Shown here piece by piece: positions 1-13,094 of a stretch of DNA of 64,000 nt (position 1 is the stretch's first letter; every line of letters starts with the position of its first letter). The notes beneath the pieces were generated by a model. It ran no database searches and was not told where the DNA came from. It was given only the letters and a program-made list of their open reading frames with translations. Origin of the DNA: Podaxis mareebaensis (taxonomy: Eukaryota; Basidiomycota; Agaricomycetes; Agaricales; Agaricaceae); contig JAEUWP010000092.1 of assembly GCA_018524725.1 (NCBI GenBank), positions 1 through 64,000 of the forward strand, in the 5' to 3' direction. The translations under genes were made by a program, and so were the position numbers.

Positions 1-1219
1 TCGGATGGGCTTGATGATGGAGGGAGACAACTCCGAAGGGAAATATTCCTATGATTATGCGTGAATTCGGGCGATAAGGGCCCCTGCTTCGGTAATAGCC
101 GGCCAATACTAGGGCGACAATTTGAAATGGCGTTATGTAATCGACGATCGATGCCAATGAATTGTGTTCACTTTTGGATCTGGATCCTATAAAACAGCGG
201 CCCCATTTAGCTCCTGCGGGCGGCTGACTCAGTGACACAGTGGAGCGAGATGCATCATGGATGGGATTGAGATGGGGATCGTATGGGATGATCCTGCAAC
301 GCCTTGGAGGATGATGTTGGGAAGTAGTGTGGTTTCCTAAGGGTGTTTCTTTATCCTACTCTGGGAGGCGGAATTCCGTAGAGACAGAGGCCGAAATAAG
401 ATAAGTGTGATTGCGGTGCATCACGTATCAGAATAGGCCCAAGAATGACCGGGGTTACGGAAGGGGCTAAGAATACAGACCATATACGTACAAAGTTGGG
501 GGGTCTGTTTCTTCGTGGTTTCTTATGAAGGAAGGAAGGGCCGAAGACGGGGAGGTTGGTGATGATGCTGAGCACGATCTAGCTCCTGCAAAGGAGCACA
601 TTTATAGAAGACGGGCTGTGCAATATGGAACAATTCGTCATGATAACTGGGGTAGATATGTTCATATCGTCATCATGACAGATAGTGAGTGAGAGATGTC
701 CGCTGGGTGTTCATCACTGTGCCAGCGGACTCAAGAAGCGTTGCGAAGCACTTAGGGTCGTGGCTGGGAAAATTGTTCGTAAGCGCTTCTTTTCGGATGT
801 TGTTCCAAATCTGACATGACTTGAGACCAGGTGATTTTCGGTGGGATCGGTGTACACAGAATCAGCCACGAAGGAAGAAAGAGCCGCAGTACAGGAGATA
901 GCACTAGAGCGACGTGTATCCGAGACGGAGAGGAAGAAGAGGGGAGAGAAGTTAGGGGGATGTGAGATAGACCCTTTTAGGGTCCACGTGGGGTGATCTC
1001 GATCGTGAGATCGTTGATTGCTTGTGTCATTTCGAGGATAATTTTGCGGGTAAATTCCAAATTTTGACTGCCCTCCGCGTGCCTTGCCACTGCTTCAAGA
1101 AAACCCTCAACTTCTCGCTTCCCTTTTGCAACTGACGCCCACAACATCCACCCACCACTTGTCTCGCCTTTCAATACCCACCTCAAAAACCATCCGACTG
1201 CCACAATCTACGTTCGGCT
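1..1219. other. 5' flank without recognised gene
   Basis: About 1.2 kb upstream of the Rxt3-like gene. Only short, overlapping open frames of no recognisable similarity occur on either strand. The last few hundred bases probably contain the promoter and 5' leader of the downstream gene, including pyrimidine-rich stretches just before the start codon. I see no RNA gene or element here. Confidence 0.5.
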
Positions 1220-4200
1220 ATGAACGTCGCTGCGCTTCTGCAGGACTCGCCGTCCAGCGATTCGCACCGTCGCAGGCAGCAACCACCGCCCAGCAACAGT
1301 GCCAGCGGACCTCAAGAACAGGGAGAACGTGCCACAGGTGGAGCAGCTGGGGCAGCGGGGGCTGGGGAACGAGGAGAACGGGGAGAACGAGGAGAACGAG
1401 GAGAACGAGGAGAGAGAGGAACCGGAGGGCAATGGGGCTCTTACGACAGAACTCGTGTGCAATCGCAGAACCAGAATACCTGGCCACTTCCGTATCCTTC
1501 CCGCCCGGGCCCATCTCCCGCTCCGTCGACGCCGATATCCACTGAAACTTCTCCATATGCCCACTCTAAGGATGGTCCTCCTCCATCCTCCTCTTGGTCA
1601 CAGCCTATCGGTAATCCCTATCCATCCTCCGCGACGCAACCTCCGTCATCCACCCCGTACGACGCCGCCTCCTCCGCTCCTGCAACTCGCATTCGCGCTG
1701 GCTCGAATGCTGCTGCACATCCCCAACCGACGACTGGTCCCGGCGTGCCCCCGCCGGTCGCCGGCTCGTCATACATGGTTCCGCATGAATATCCTTCATC
1801 CTCGCACCACATCCCGAAGCCTCCGCCAACGCCATCTGCCACGTCCACGCCGCTCTATTCGACCCCTGTCCCCGTTCCCGGCCAGCCCCGTCTTCCGATG
1901 TCCCATTCTCCACCGACAGGTGGATCGCCGTACACGTCCGGCCCGCCCCCGCCCAACTCATCTACCCCACGCCGTCCCCAGTCCCAGCTCGCGACGCCAC
2001 AGCCACCGCATGCTCATGGACCATCATCGTCTCATCCTTCGCCCGCGATGGCATCTTTGCAGAATCCAGCCCTCCCTACCGGTGCTTGGGGTCCCGGTGT
2101 CCCGGGTCCGCCCTTGGTTGATGGGCGAGAAAGGGAGCTTCGTGATCGCACCCATCCTGCTTTGACAAACGAACGAGAACGCGACCGCATTGGCGACCGC
2201 GAACGAGACATGAACCCCCCTCTCCGTGACCGTGAACGAGATTGGGACTCTCCCAGGGACCCACCTCGCAGGAAACCCCCTCCCGCTGGCCCCGGTGTTC
2301 CGCCCCCGCCTCTTGCTGGACCCGGCACAGGCCCACCTCTCCCTGTAGGCCCCGGCGTTCCAGCCATTATTGGCCCAGGAGTATCAGGTAGGCTATTTTA
2401 TTGATGCAGTAATCGGGAATTGGACTTTTCTTATTGTCCTCATCGTCTAGAAGACGCCCACAAAATTTCTACGAGTTCAGCTCCCGGAAGCAGCGTACCC
2501 TCTCGTGCTCATTCGCGATCTCAACTTGCCAAGGATGATTTAGTGGAGCATGGCAAGGAGACGGAAAGGATTTCCCGCATGTCCGAACGTGAACTGCCCC
2601 CTACAGGCTCTAGTCGATTATCCGAATATCCGCCCTATCGACGCGAACCAGGTGAAATAGCTGGGTCGGTGTCTTCGAGCAGAAGAGAAAGGGACGATTA
2701 TGTTGGTCATAGCGGCCCTTCTGGTTCCAGTTCGAGACTTCCTCCTCCACCAGGCCCTCCTGGTGACTACCGGTCTTCCGCTTCCGGTGACTACAGGCGT
2801 GAACACCCCCAAGACTACCGACGCGATCCTGGTGAATATCGACAACCAGTCGATTACAGACGAGAACCTCATCCCTCAGGAGATTACCGGAGGGAACCGC
2901 TTCCAGGTGACTACAGGCGTGAACCGCCACCACCTGCCGATTACCGGGGAAGGGAGGGTCCACCGCCCGGAGATTACAGGAGGGAGCCACCTCCCAGCGA
3001 CTATCGTGACTACAGGCGCGAAGCACCTCCACCCGTTGATTACCGTCGTGATCCACCTCCTGGTGATTACCGGCGCGAGCCCGCTCTACCGCCAGGTATG
3101 TTTTCCGCTTTGTTATTTGAAACTATTGCTAAATTTTTTTAATTACTTCAGACTATCGAGGACCTCCTGACTACCGTGACGTACGGCGAGACTTGCCCCC
3201 ACCACCTGGTCCAGGACACAGCCCTGAGGCATACAGGCGCGATGTCCCCGAATACCGCCGCGAACGAGACCCACCAGACTACCCATCGTCTCGTCGCAAT
3301 TCTAATGAACATCGACGTGAGCGGGAAAGGGACCGTATCACTATGGAGAGGGACCAGAGGGAGAGGGATCAGCGAGAGAGGGAAGTAGACCTTCGTCGCG
3401 GGGAACCAGGGTCCGGACCAGGCATTCCTCCAGGTGAGCGCCAGCCCCGCCGTTCTCCTCACCAGACTCGTGAAGTGGATCGTGACCCTTACCTCCGACG
3501 AACCGACCCAGGAGACTACAGGCGGGAACCTCATCCACCCAGTCAAGTCCCAGGACACGAGTATCGTTCCGGCCCTCCTCCCGAAGGCTACCGTTCAGAG
3601 TATCGACCTCCTCCAGGTGATTACCGTCGCGAACCACCACCTCTTGACTACCCTCCCCGCCGCGATCATCCTCATTCACAAGATTACCGAAGGGACGAGT
3701 ATCCCCGACAGCCTTCCCACCCTCATGGTCCTGCTGGTCCTCCACCCCCGCCCATCATTCATCCAGGACAAGAGTATAGGGGACCACCGCCTCCCGGCCC
3801 TCCTGGAGAATACAGAGGTCCACCTGGACCGGAATACCGACGTGACATGCCACCTGGCCCTCCCCCTCCCCAAGAATATCGTAGGGATGTTCCTCCCGGA
3901 GATTATCGTGGTCCACCTGGGCCTTTGCCTCCTCCAGGTGATTACCCAAGGCAAGGACCCCCACCCCCCGGTCAGGATTACAGAGGGCGGGAGCCTGGTG
4001 AGATTATCCCAGGCTCTGGTTCTCGAGAGTACCCTCGACGGGACCGTGAAAGAGAACACCCAAGAGAAAGTGGGGAATATCCGAGACCTCCTGGTGGAGA
4101 GTATCCTAAGAGACGGGATGAAGGTGGAGAGTACATAGGACGGCCGTCGCAACAGTCGAGTTCCATGCCTCCTGGACCCGGTGTACCTGGTGGATCAGGC

Positions 4201-7200
4201 ACATCAAGTAACGAGGTATACATAGTCAAACACTCTTCCGAGCGTGAACGGGACAGGGAACGTGAGAGGTGGGAGCGCGACCCAAGGGAAAGGGATAGGG
4301 AACGTAGCCATTATCCTCCATCTCAACCATCTAGCAGCGGCAGCGGCCCTCCACCCTCATCTGGAAATGCTCCTCATCACCATGGTCATTCGCACCCACC
4401 CCTCAGGCAACATGTTCATCATCATCACCCATCCCACCACCACCACCCCCATTCACATGTAATTCACCAACACGGACATCCCCATAGCCATGGCGTACAT
4501 CAAGGCCCGCCACCTCCTGGTCCCCCTAGCGGCCCCGGTGGAAGCGGATCAGGGGGTCAAGGGCCGCCGCCTCCTCAAGGTGGTGCACCACCTCCGCCTT
4601 CACAGAGACAGTTGCAGGGGCAGTTCTCGACGCGGTTCGTCTCTGTCATCGCACAACCTGGCTCGAGAATGGGTTCGCCTGCCCCTGGTCCTCCCGGTCC
4701 TGGTACCGCAGGGCCTGGTGGTAGTAGCGGTGTGAGGAAGGATATGAGTGGTAATGTGAGCGCCGGAAAGGATGTGAAGAAAATGCGGGGTGGTGCTCCT
4801 CCGGTTCCCGGCACTGGTCCTGGAAGGCGAGAGAGGGATGAAAGGGAGAAGGAGAGGGAAATTCATCAGCCGTATCCTCAACAAACACCACAACCTGCGC
4901 CCCATCGGGATGGTCAAGGAAGAGTGTTGGGACATGGGTATCCCCATGGCGGTCATGGGCCTCATGGACCTCACGGACAGCCATACGACGAATACATGGT
5001 ACTGGATGAAATGGAGCAACAGCAGCAACAAATGCGGATGCAGGATCAACATCATCCCCACCCGCATCCTGCGCATCCGCACCAACTTCAACATCAACCG
5101 CCCGTACTCCAGCACCCGCATTCTTTGGCGCCTCAGGTTGGATATTATCCGGCCCCGCAGGAAGGTTTGGAAGAACTCTGGCCACAGGAGCAGCCGGATA
5201 GGGAGGTGAAGGCGAAGTATAAGATTAACCTGGGCACGTTTGTGTATCCGAATACGCCATTCCCATATTTCTTTGATGTTGGAGAGTGGGTTGGAGTTAA
5301 GGGGGTGAAGGAGCAGAAAGCAAGAGCTGAGGTAAGGGAGGTGGAAAAAGAAAAAGCACACGAGAAGGAGAGAGACAAGGACAAGAGGATGGATGTGGAT
5401 GACCAAAAGGAGAATGCGGAGAAAGAGAAGGGGAAAGAGAAGGAAAAGGAGGAGGTTCAATACGAAGTTAAGGACGAAGACAAGGAGAAAGACAAAGAGA
5501 AAGGGGAGAAAGAGAAAGAGAAAGAGGTGCAAGTAAGCCAGGTGCAGGCCGCTGAGAAAACCATGGCCCAAAAAGACGAGGACGACGATATGCTTGACGT
5601 GGAAACACGGGCCACGATTCTCATTCCCAACGGATACATCCCCCGCGAAAAGCCTCTCAAACCGCGCATTTGGGGTGGAGGTGTCATTGGCCGACCTGAC
5701 CCTCAACGCCATATGCCTCCCGTATCTTCCAACAAAGACAAATCGAACCCACTGGTACGACCAAGGAAGAGGCGCATATATACGGACGATTCGGATCTGT
5801 TCTTATGTGCGCTTCATTCGGGTTGGTTAACTTGGAGCGCCTCTGCGCGTGCCCGGGATAAGGGGAAGGATCTCCGCATTGAGGTGAGGATCATTCGGTG
5901 TGCAGGCGCTGGTGCGGGTAGTGTTTTTGCTGTTGGTGCCGGTGCGTTTGCTGGAAAGTATGCGCCTGCGGTAAATGGCGTCGTGGCAACCAATGGCGCG
6001 CTGCACAGGAAGAACGGAAATGGGAAGGTGCCAGTAGTGAGGAAAGAGGAGATTGTAGGGAGATTTATTGGTGGTTGGGGAGAGAAGTGCTTCGTGAAGA
6101 CATCGGATGGGGACACGGAAGATGAGACAGAGGACGACGAGGAGAATGATGGACGGGGACTGGTCAGTGCGGGTTGGGGAAGTGGACACGACGGTAGTGC
6201 AATTGAGGTGGTGAACGTCGAGTTCGTTGACGTGAGTACTTTCATGTTTTTAGGTTCCAGTGGCTAATGCCGCCGCAGAAGGGAACTGCCCGGTCAGCGC
6301 CCGGTCTTGGAAGGCGAAACCGTGCTCAGAGACTCCTGGAGTATAGCGAACGTAGGGCAGCAGTGCTCGGACTTCCACGACTAGCTGCTCCTACTCGACT
6401 GGCCGGTAGGAAGCGGAGACGAAATTGGGAACAATGGCCCCCGACGAGACGATTGCCTAATGCTACTGTCCTGGACGTCATCCCGGAACTGCAAGAGGAT
6501 GAAATAATGGACGATGAGCAATCCGAACCCCCCATCGATCCTGAGAGGAAGGAGGAGGCTGCCCTCATGAGTGTACGAACGATCATGTTCGGCACCGGGC
6601 TTGCTGGTGACATGCGGCTTGGGTATGTCAAGTGCTTTTCCATCATCTCATGAATGCGACTAACATATGGATCTTACAATAGGTATAAATATGAGCCTCA
6701 TTTACTCAAAGATATATTATTTCCCTCATCCTCTACACCTTCCCTCGATCGACCTCCTGCGCGTAAACGCCGTCGTACAACGATTGGTTCGGAGGATATC
6801 CTGATGGATGTTGACTCTGCTGAGTCAGAACCACCTGCCCCCACCCCCAATCGGCCTGTGATCCTTGAAACGCCCAAGGAAAGTTACTTGCTGTCATTGG
6901 CCCATGGTTCCGAGTTCAGCCCGGAAGGGAGGAAGTATGATATCTCGCTGATCTTGGAGGGTGAGGTGGAAGAAGAACGCGAGGATGCGGTCGTCTTGGT
7001 TGTGGCCGACAAGAATGCCGTGAAAGCATCCCAGGAGGTTCCCCCACTTACACCGCCAGCTGGTGAATCGAGTGATTCAAAGCCTGCTCCACCACCGCAG
7101 GATGTCGCCATGGACAATGTTGCGGTTCCGCCTACGGCTGCAGGGTCATCTAGTGACGAGACTCAGAACAAGACCGAGCCTTCCGCGCAAGACGTTGCTG

Positions 7201-7622
7201 CATCACCACCGGGGTCACCATCTCCCTCAACAACTGTTCCACAGACAGACGCACAACCTACAAATACCGACTCTTCAGCGACGAGGGTGACGATTACCAC
7301 GGCTGAATCCGCGAGCGCGACAAAAACTGCTCCAACTCTTCCACCCCAATCCAGCGAAGATGTCTCGATGGCTGATGCGCAACCTCACGGGAAGGACGAC
7401 TCGAAAACAACCATAGACAAGCCCGATCCAGCAGCCAAGCCTGCTAAAACTGCATTCAAGCATCCTGTTGCACAAGTTTTGCAGCGCCGTGTTGGAGAGG
7501 ATATGTTCAGGTTCACTGAGGAGGGTATCAGCATTGCGGATGGCGAGGATTCCGTGAGGACGGAGTGGTTGGTACAAGTGAAGAGCTGGAAGTGGGCAAC
7601 ACGAAAAATTGTGAGAGTGTGA
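1220..7622 (+). CDS. Rxt3-domain protein, putative Rpd3/Sin3 histone deacetylase complex subunit
   Basis: Five exons: 1220-2387, 2451-3095, 3152-6231, 6279-6622, 6683-7622, giving 2058 codons. Rxt3 is a subunit of the large Rpd3-Sin3 deacetylase complex in yeast. The call rests on a segment near residues 1290-1510 with a KINLGTFVYP start, an IPNGYIPREKPLK strand and the hallmark RRIYTDDSDLFLCALHSGW block, then a basic linker and a tail starting near residue 1632 (LGYKYEPHLLKDILF). Everything before residue 1280 is low complexity: GER tandem repeats (about 50-65), proline-rich linkers, a long array of DYRREP repeats (about 500-900), RERDRE runs, a histidine-rich stretch (about 1015-1060) and a KEKEKD-rich coiled region (about 1330-1430). 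It is far longer than the few-hundred-residue yeast protein. The fourth exon border (47-nt intron) is the least certain junction. Confidence 0.8.
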
Positions 7623-8072
7623 CGAATTTAAGCTCATCTTTTATTCTTTTTCTCTTTCCTCCCTTCCTATTTGTCTATTTAGTATTTTAGCTCATGAAAG
7701 ACGCTCCATCTCTGATCTGTATTTGGCTAACCACACACATCTTGTACTTACACTCAATTATTGCGTACAGTGAAACACGACTTTTTATGATATCATTGCT
7801 TTCATTATAACCGTACGCCAAAATCAGGGGTGGCTGCCCCAGTAAGGAAGTGGTTGACAATGACTTGAGTGGAAACTTGAGCGGGGTATTTGGCTACCTT
7901 TTCTTACCCGCCGGCATATTAACACATTCACGTTGGTTTGCCTTACCCATTGTTGTCCCGAGTTTCAATGACATACATGACAAGGAACCAACTTGCTCGC
8001 CTTCGTATATTCGCCTGCGAGTCACGCTGACTAAGCATATATTTCTCTTTCAAGCACCACCACTAGAGCAAA
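7623..8072. other. intergenic, Rxt3-like 3' end and RPB10 promoter
   Basis: AT-rich 3' flank of the Rxt3-like gene followed by the presumed RPB10 promoter and leader. An open frame starting at 7850 runs through the RPB10 start but is not supported, because the real RPB10 exons use another reading. Confidence 0.5.
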
Positions 8073-8500
8073 ATGGTATACACGCACAACTCTCTACTAC
8101 CCCATTCTACAGGCTCACAAAAGAATATAGATCATTCCAGTACGTTGCTTCTCATGCGGTAAAGTCATCGGCGACAAGTGGAATGCATATCTTGAATTGC
8201 TGGCAAGAGACATGAGCGAGGGGTTTGTTGTGATTCTCTCTTTCGTCTAGTTGAACGCTAACATGCATCCATTCCCTTCTTGCATCTCACGCTACTTAGT
8301 GATGCACTTGACGAGCTACAGTTGAAAAGATACTGTTGTCGACGCATGGTTTTGACCCATGTCGATCTCATCGAAAAGCTCCTCCATTACAACCGTGCGC
8401 CGCTCCGTCCTGTACTCATTCATACCATCAGCTAACCCTTATGTTTCTTTCTCGCGTAGCTATGGAACGTTCCAAGGACAAGGCAGCCAACTACGCATAA
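8073..8500 (+). CDS. RPB10: RNA polymerases I, II and III common subunit RPABC5 (Rpb10)
   Basis: Four exons: 8073-8075, 8131-8222, 8300-8394, 8460-8500, encoding 76 residues, close to the 67-70 of other eukaryotes. The first coding exon contains only the ATG. The spliced product begins [17 protein letters not shown] and continues with [38 protein letters not shown] and a short NPMERSKDK tail, matching the family end to end. Zinc ligands are Cys7, Cys10, Cys44 and Cys45. Rpb10 is a small zinc-binding assembly subunit at the core of all three nuclear RNA polymerases. All introns are 55-77 nt with GT-AG borders and phases close exactly. No long open frame exists because of the tiny exons, so this gene is easily missed. 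Confidence 0.97.
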
Positions 8501-9123
8501 TCTGCTCGCCCATCTGAGTACGCTACACCCTGTCGCGGATGGACTAGACGTTACGAACCGAAAACACGGCTGCACGTCTTGCTACGGCACGTCCATATAC
8601 ACGTTATCCCTCATATCGTGCAAATCGGGGGCAGGAGCCGTGTGGTTTAAGGGGAGGCAGGAGTTATGATAGATGTTTTGAACCAATGAATTCTGTCATC
8701 TTCCTTATTACGAACAATAATTTTTCACGACTGTCTTCTTCACATACAGTAGCTGTTGCATTTGTATGTATATGGGGAGGATATAAAGTATCCAACCAGA
8801 CTACTTCGCGTGGCTTGTGATTCCAACAACTCAAAGGTATTGTAACCCTCCGGAACTTCTTTGTCTTATACTCTCAGAAAATCCGTAAACCCATGAAGTT
8901 CAAAAGTTTAAATGACTGACCCCTCCCGGTCATCTTCATAAATCCACCTCAGGATATGGTGCTGGAGGTCAATAGCGCTATCTATTCCACATGCCATTCT
9001 GCAGGCTTGTCTCTGTGCCCATGGAAGCAGGAGACAATCTTGCCTCTAGTTAATAAATAACGGGCTTAATAGTACAGAGCGAATGTAAGTGCAATGACAA
9101 GGATATAGTAACAACAACCCAAA
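8501..9123. other. intergenic between convergent RPB10 and ALG5
   Basis: About 620 bp between the stop codons of two convergent genes. AT-rich, presumably both 3' UTRs. No coding, tRNA or repeat signal seen. Confidence 0.5.
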
Positions 9124-10348
9124 CTACTCTGACTTCAGTTTAACAGGTGTAGCTTTCCACCGTCCCACCAGAAGATTAGCTCTGACAATCAACAAGTCGC
9201 GCAACATCTGTACGGACGCAGTGACTACGTTGAGCTTGCTCCCAGCGACCTCATGCCAGTCGATCGGAACCTCAGCTACAGGGATGCGCAACTGCTTGGC
9301 CAGGAGTAGAAGCTCAACGTCGAATATCCAAGTCGAAAGATGTTGTGCTGGGAAGATTTGTTGTGCGGCTGAGCGGGAGAAGAGCTTGAAGCCACATTGG
9401 GTATCACGAATATGACCGACACCGACGATTCTGAGAATCGTATGGAGTCCGTACATGAGGATATTACGTAGTAGGGAGCGCTGTGCTCGAACATTAACGA
9501 ATGAACGAGCCAGGATGAGAGGGGCTAAACAGACCTTGACAACGGCCTCAGATTTGACGAGATGTGCACGACTTCCGACGACGACACCAGGTTTTTTGTT
9601 CGGCGCAATCTCATCCATCGTTTTCCATAGTTTTTCCAAGTCTGAGAATTTACTGGCCCCATCAGCATCCACCATCAACAAACGTTCACCACCTCCATAC
9701 AACATCCCATGTCTCACCGCACCACCCTTGCCGATGTTCTTTTCGAGAGTGACAACCCGAATATCACTCTTAGGGTATTTGGCACCAAGTTTCAGGGCGA
9801 CGTGAGACGTGTCATCGGAAGACCCGTCGTCCACAACGAGAATTTCATATGACCGTTTGGGAGAGAGGGATTCGAGGTGGGTTACGGTCTCCTCCATCAT
9901 TATCGGAAGCCTATCCTTCTCATTGAAGGCCGGTACTACTACTGTCAGATCCACAGTGCTGTGATCATGTATTGAGGTTAGGGCCTGGGGTGTCGAGGGT
10001 GATTTGTGCGAACGGTATCTCTTCTCAGAGTCATGGGTGATTATAGGCGGTGGTGACCAGAACATGAGGGCGAGATATAACTGGGAGGGAGAGAGAGACG
10101 TGAGTTTGGTTGATAACATATATACATGCAGGGCACGGAAAAACTTCAGAGCAGGATGCGAACATCCTGACCCTATATATTGTCGTCGTTGACGCGGCGT
10201 GCGACACACGAATGTGTCGACCCGCAGCTCAAAGAACAAGGATGAAGAGAATTCATCATCAAACACGAATGCTAGACCATCTACTCACGGAAGCGAAACC
10301 ACAGGCAAGGACTATAAGAGAGCCATAAAGGAAAGACAATTGTTCCAT
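9124..10348 (-). CDS. ALG5: dolichyl-phosphate beta-glucosyltransferase (Alg5)
   Basis: Three exons (minus strand, 5' to 3'): 10348-10289, 10080-9535, 9480-9124; 320 residues. Alg5 makes dolichyl-phosphate glucose from UDP-glucose at the cytosolic face of the ER for N-glycan precursor assembly. The GT2 fold is clear: VVVPAFNEKDRLP, VVDDGSSDDT, the metal-site MVDADGASKFSDL, VVGSRAH and RDTQCGFKLFSR, then a WIFDVELL segment. The 54-nt intron 9481-9534 is in frame and would otherwise add 18 spurious residues. The first exon was deduced: joining it to the body builds one continuous hydrophobic helix (LSFLYGSLIVLACGFAS plus LYLALMFW), the expected N-terminal membrane anchor. The 208-nt first intron is long for this genome, so a further tiny exon is possible. 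Confidence 0.92.
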
Positions 10349-10858
10349 GAGTGTATGGTCGACGTGTCACCGGGTCACCTCTTCATTATCCGAACACAGC
10401 AAGTGAGTACATGCGTGATTTTCTACGAACATCTGGGAGACTTACCAGCGACATTAACGGGAGTCAGGATCTAGAGAGCGACCGAGGTGACGACCAGTGT
10501 GCACTAGATGGATGAAGGAGATTTGTGGAACTCGCCGTAGCATTCGGAAGGTTGTGATTACAAGTTTCGGCGCGTGAGAACTTCTGAGCTGTCCCCTTAA
10601 CCGGTTACTAAATTATTCGAAGCCATGTTTGATAAACTTGGAGCTAGGAGAAGAGTAAAAGTCTGACGTGGAGGAACGAGAACAGCCATATTGCAGAACG
10701 CCCCGCACATCCTCACACAACGCATAATTTACAGTCCAATAACGCTTCAACAATAAGACAGCAAGAGGATAACTAGCAAGACCGTAGTAATCATAAGTGT
10801 AGCTCGTAACATAGGTTTGTGCGAACTCAGCCAGGCAAAATGGGTAGTTACGAAGGTA
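10349..10858. other. intergenic, ALG5 promoter and RanBP3-like 3' flank
   Basis: About 510 bp between two minus-strand genes; holds the ALG5 upstream region and the 3' end of the Ran-binding gene. Nothing else recognised. Confidence 0.5.
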
Positions 10859-13094
10859 TTACGCTTGTGGGATGTTGGAGACGATTCTATTCAGCAAGTC
10901 TTGTGCGGCTTTCGCGCTCCCCAGCTGGTTTTGAAGGTCAGCAGGCCGGATAACCGGAGACAAATCGGGCGACATACTCGGAGGTTGTAGTGAGTCGTTG
11001 ATCCATTCTCGATCGCGCTGAATCTCAAATAACGCGGGTCTTGTGGAGCCAACATGCACAGCATCCCAGGAAACAGTGTCACGTTCAGAAGCACGGTGTA
11101 AACCGCCTCTTTGCGCATGACTGGAGGGGAGTCATTGAGAAGGGTTCTCAAAACATGCAAGGGAAACCTACTAAGGCGGGCACCAGTTCCATCCGATCGC
11201 CTGATGTTCAGCTTTATGAGTCCGGTACCTCTCTCCTTCCACTGGCCATTATCCAGAGAGAACAACTTGGCGCGGATTTGATGTATTGTCCGGTCGTCTT
11301 CCTCGCCCGTAATCACTGTCGCTGTCATTAGCGCACGCCTTCAACGGGAAGAAAATAACGAAAATAAGTCTAACCTTCTTGTTCAGTCAACACTACCTTT
11401 GGGTCGTCCTCACTCTTGTTACTATCGTCATCGTCGTCCCGCGTAGCTCTGAGTTTCTCTCCAAAGCTCGTTTGTCTGTCATCTTCCTCTTCCTCTTCAG
11501 GACTCTCAGACCTGTTAGGTTCTAAAACATTAAGAGTCGAGTTTCTCTCCAGGGAGCTCCGTGAGGATTCTGGTGGAGAGTCGGCACGGGCACGTTTTTG
11601 TGCCGGAACAGCAAAACCTTGAGTGCCGCCGAGATATGATGCGAAGGGATTCGAGTTAACAGAGTTGCTCCGCGCTGGAGGAGACTTGGCTCGACCCAAT
11701 TTTGAGGTTTGTCCGAGGACAGGGGATTTCGAACGTGCGGCTGATGAGAATGGAGAGGATGAAGAAGCGAAAGCTTCAAACCCGGAACGTTTCAAATTCT
11801 TCGGAGGAGAGGACGAAGGTTCGCCTGAAGTACTGCCGAAGCTTGATAGCGGAGTGGAGGGACCTGGACTAGCGAAGACAGACACCGGAGTATTTTTTCC
11901 AGAGGAAAAGATGTTGGGTCCTTTGGCTGCAGCGAACGGAGAAGCTGATGCATAGGCCATAAATCCGGTCTACAAAAGATGTAGTGAGAATGATGCAACT
12001 GTCGAAAGCATCTGACTTACCAACTTCGCGGCCGGCTTAGGCGAAGGAGGTGTTGGAGATTTATTGCTCTCCGGAGGCGGAGAAGGTCTCTTGGTCTCGC
12101 GAGGATTGGGGTCCTCATCTCCATCGTCTCGTGGACGTTTCAAGGGTTCCGGCGCATCCTGTGACGCGCTATCTTCATCGTTAGGTCCCTGACTTGTCCC
12201 TCGTTCCCCAAATCGACGTTTCAAACCCTTCTCTCCACCTTCAGAGGGACTTCTGACATGAGCCTGGCCGAGCGGCGCCACAGGAACCGACAGGATGGCA
12301 GCGTCCGTATTTTTATCTGCCTCCGGATTCACATCCTTGTCTGCCATCTCGCTTCTCGCCGACTGCTGCGAATCTTCATCTTTCACATTGGATATTACAG
12401 CATCCTCAACTCCAGAGGCTTTCTCGTCCGCTCCCACAGAAGGCTCCAATATCGACGGAGCCATTGTCTCGGCAACCTGTTCGTTCTTATCAGAGGCCTT
12501 TGGGGTCTTCCATGTAAGGTCTTCCACGCCTTGGCTAATCTGCCTCACTTTAATTCTGATTTCCTGACGTGGAGAGACGCCAACTCCAATGGGCGGTGAA
12601 ACCGAATGGGATCGGGATCGTGATCGCGAGCTGGCCTTGCCTGAGCCATCCTCCGTTTCCTCCTTGGTCGTTTCCAATGCTCGTCTGTTGCGTTTTGCAG
12701 GTGTGCGAGTGTCTCGGTGTTCAGCGCCAGCGGCTCCATCAGCATCCTGTTACCACACACGTCGGCCATTAGCGTGAGTTCCGATTCGGAGCACAACCAG
12801 CACGACCAGCACAGCCAAACAGGATGCTGGAGGGTGTGAAGGGATGAGGGATTAACGATACACACCGAGGCTCTGGGAGTGTTGGCAGGTTCTAAAGAAA
12901 CCTCTCTTTCGCGTTTCCTAGATTGTTTCTGGTCTTTGAAAATAGACGTAATGAGTAAAGGAAGGCAAATGGTGCGATAAGTGAGACTCACCAGGGCCAT
13001 TCGTGTCAGACTCCGGAGGGGTGAGTGGGGGTGAGCTCTTGTTGTGGGCCTCTGTCGGGGCAGGCTGGGGCGGTGGGTCGTGCTGGTCCAGCAT
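10859..13094 (-). CDS. Ran-binding protein, RanBP3/Yrb2/Hba1-like
   Basis: Seven exons (minus, 5' to 3'): 13094-12992, 12933-12866, 12746-12021, 11969-11375, 11321-11172, 11120-10978, 10924-10859; 616 residues. The C-terminal ~110 residues form a RanBP1 domain: GEEDDRTIHQIRAKLFS, WKERGTGLIKLNI, MRKEAVYTVLLNVTLFPGM, then RYLRFSAIENG. The long N-terminal part is disordered, with proline/serine-rich stretches, RSRSRS-type clusters and a few Phe-containing Nup-like patches. This layout (disordered head, single C-terminal RanBP1 domain) fits RanBP3/Yrb2, cofactors of CRM1-mediated nuclear export, better than the short RanBP1/Yrb1; Nup50-type nucleoporins are the alternative. The last intron removes sequence near the domain end, so its acceptor should be checked. 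The acceptor of the fourth intron has an equally good site 6 nt downstream. Confidence 0.82.

Noticed and set aside
4600..5712. 370-codon minus-strand frame
   Set aside because: Antisense to the Rxt3-like gene's Lys/Glu-rich and Pro-rich regions; the repeated FLFLFLPFL composition is a complement artefact.
7850..8215. 121-codon plus-strand frame before RPB10
   Set aside because: It runs through the ATG-only exon and first intron of RPB10 in the wrong reading; RPB10 splicing explains the sequence.
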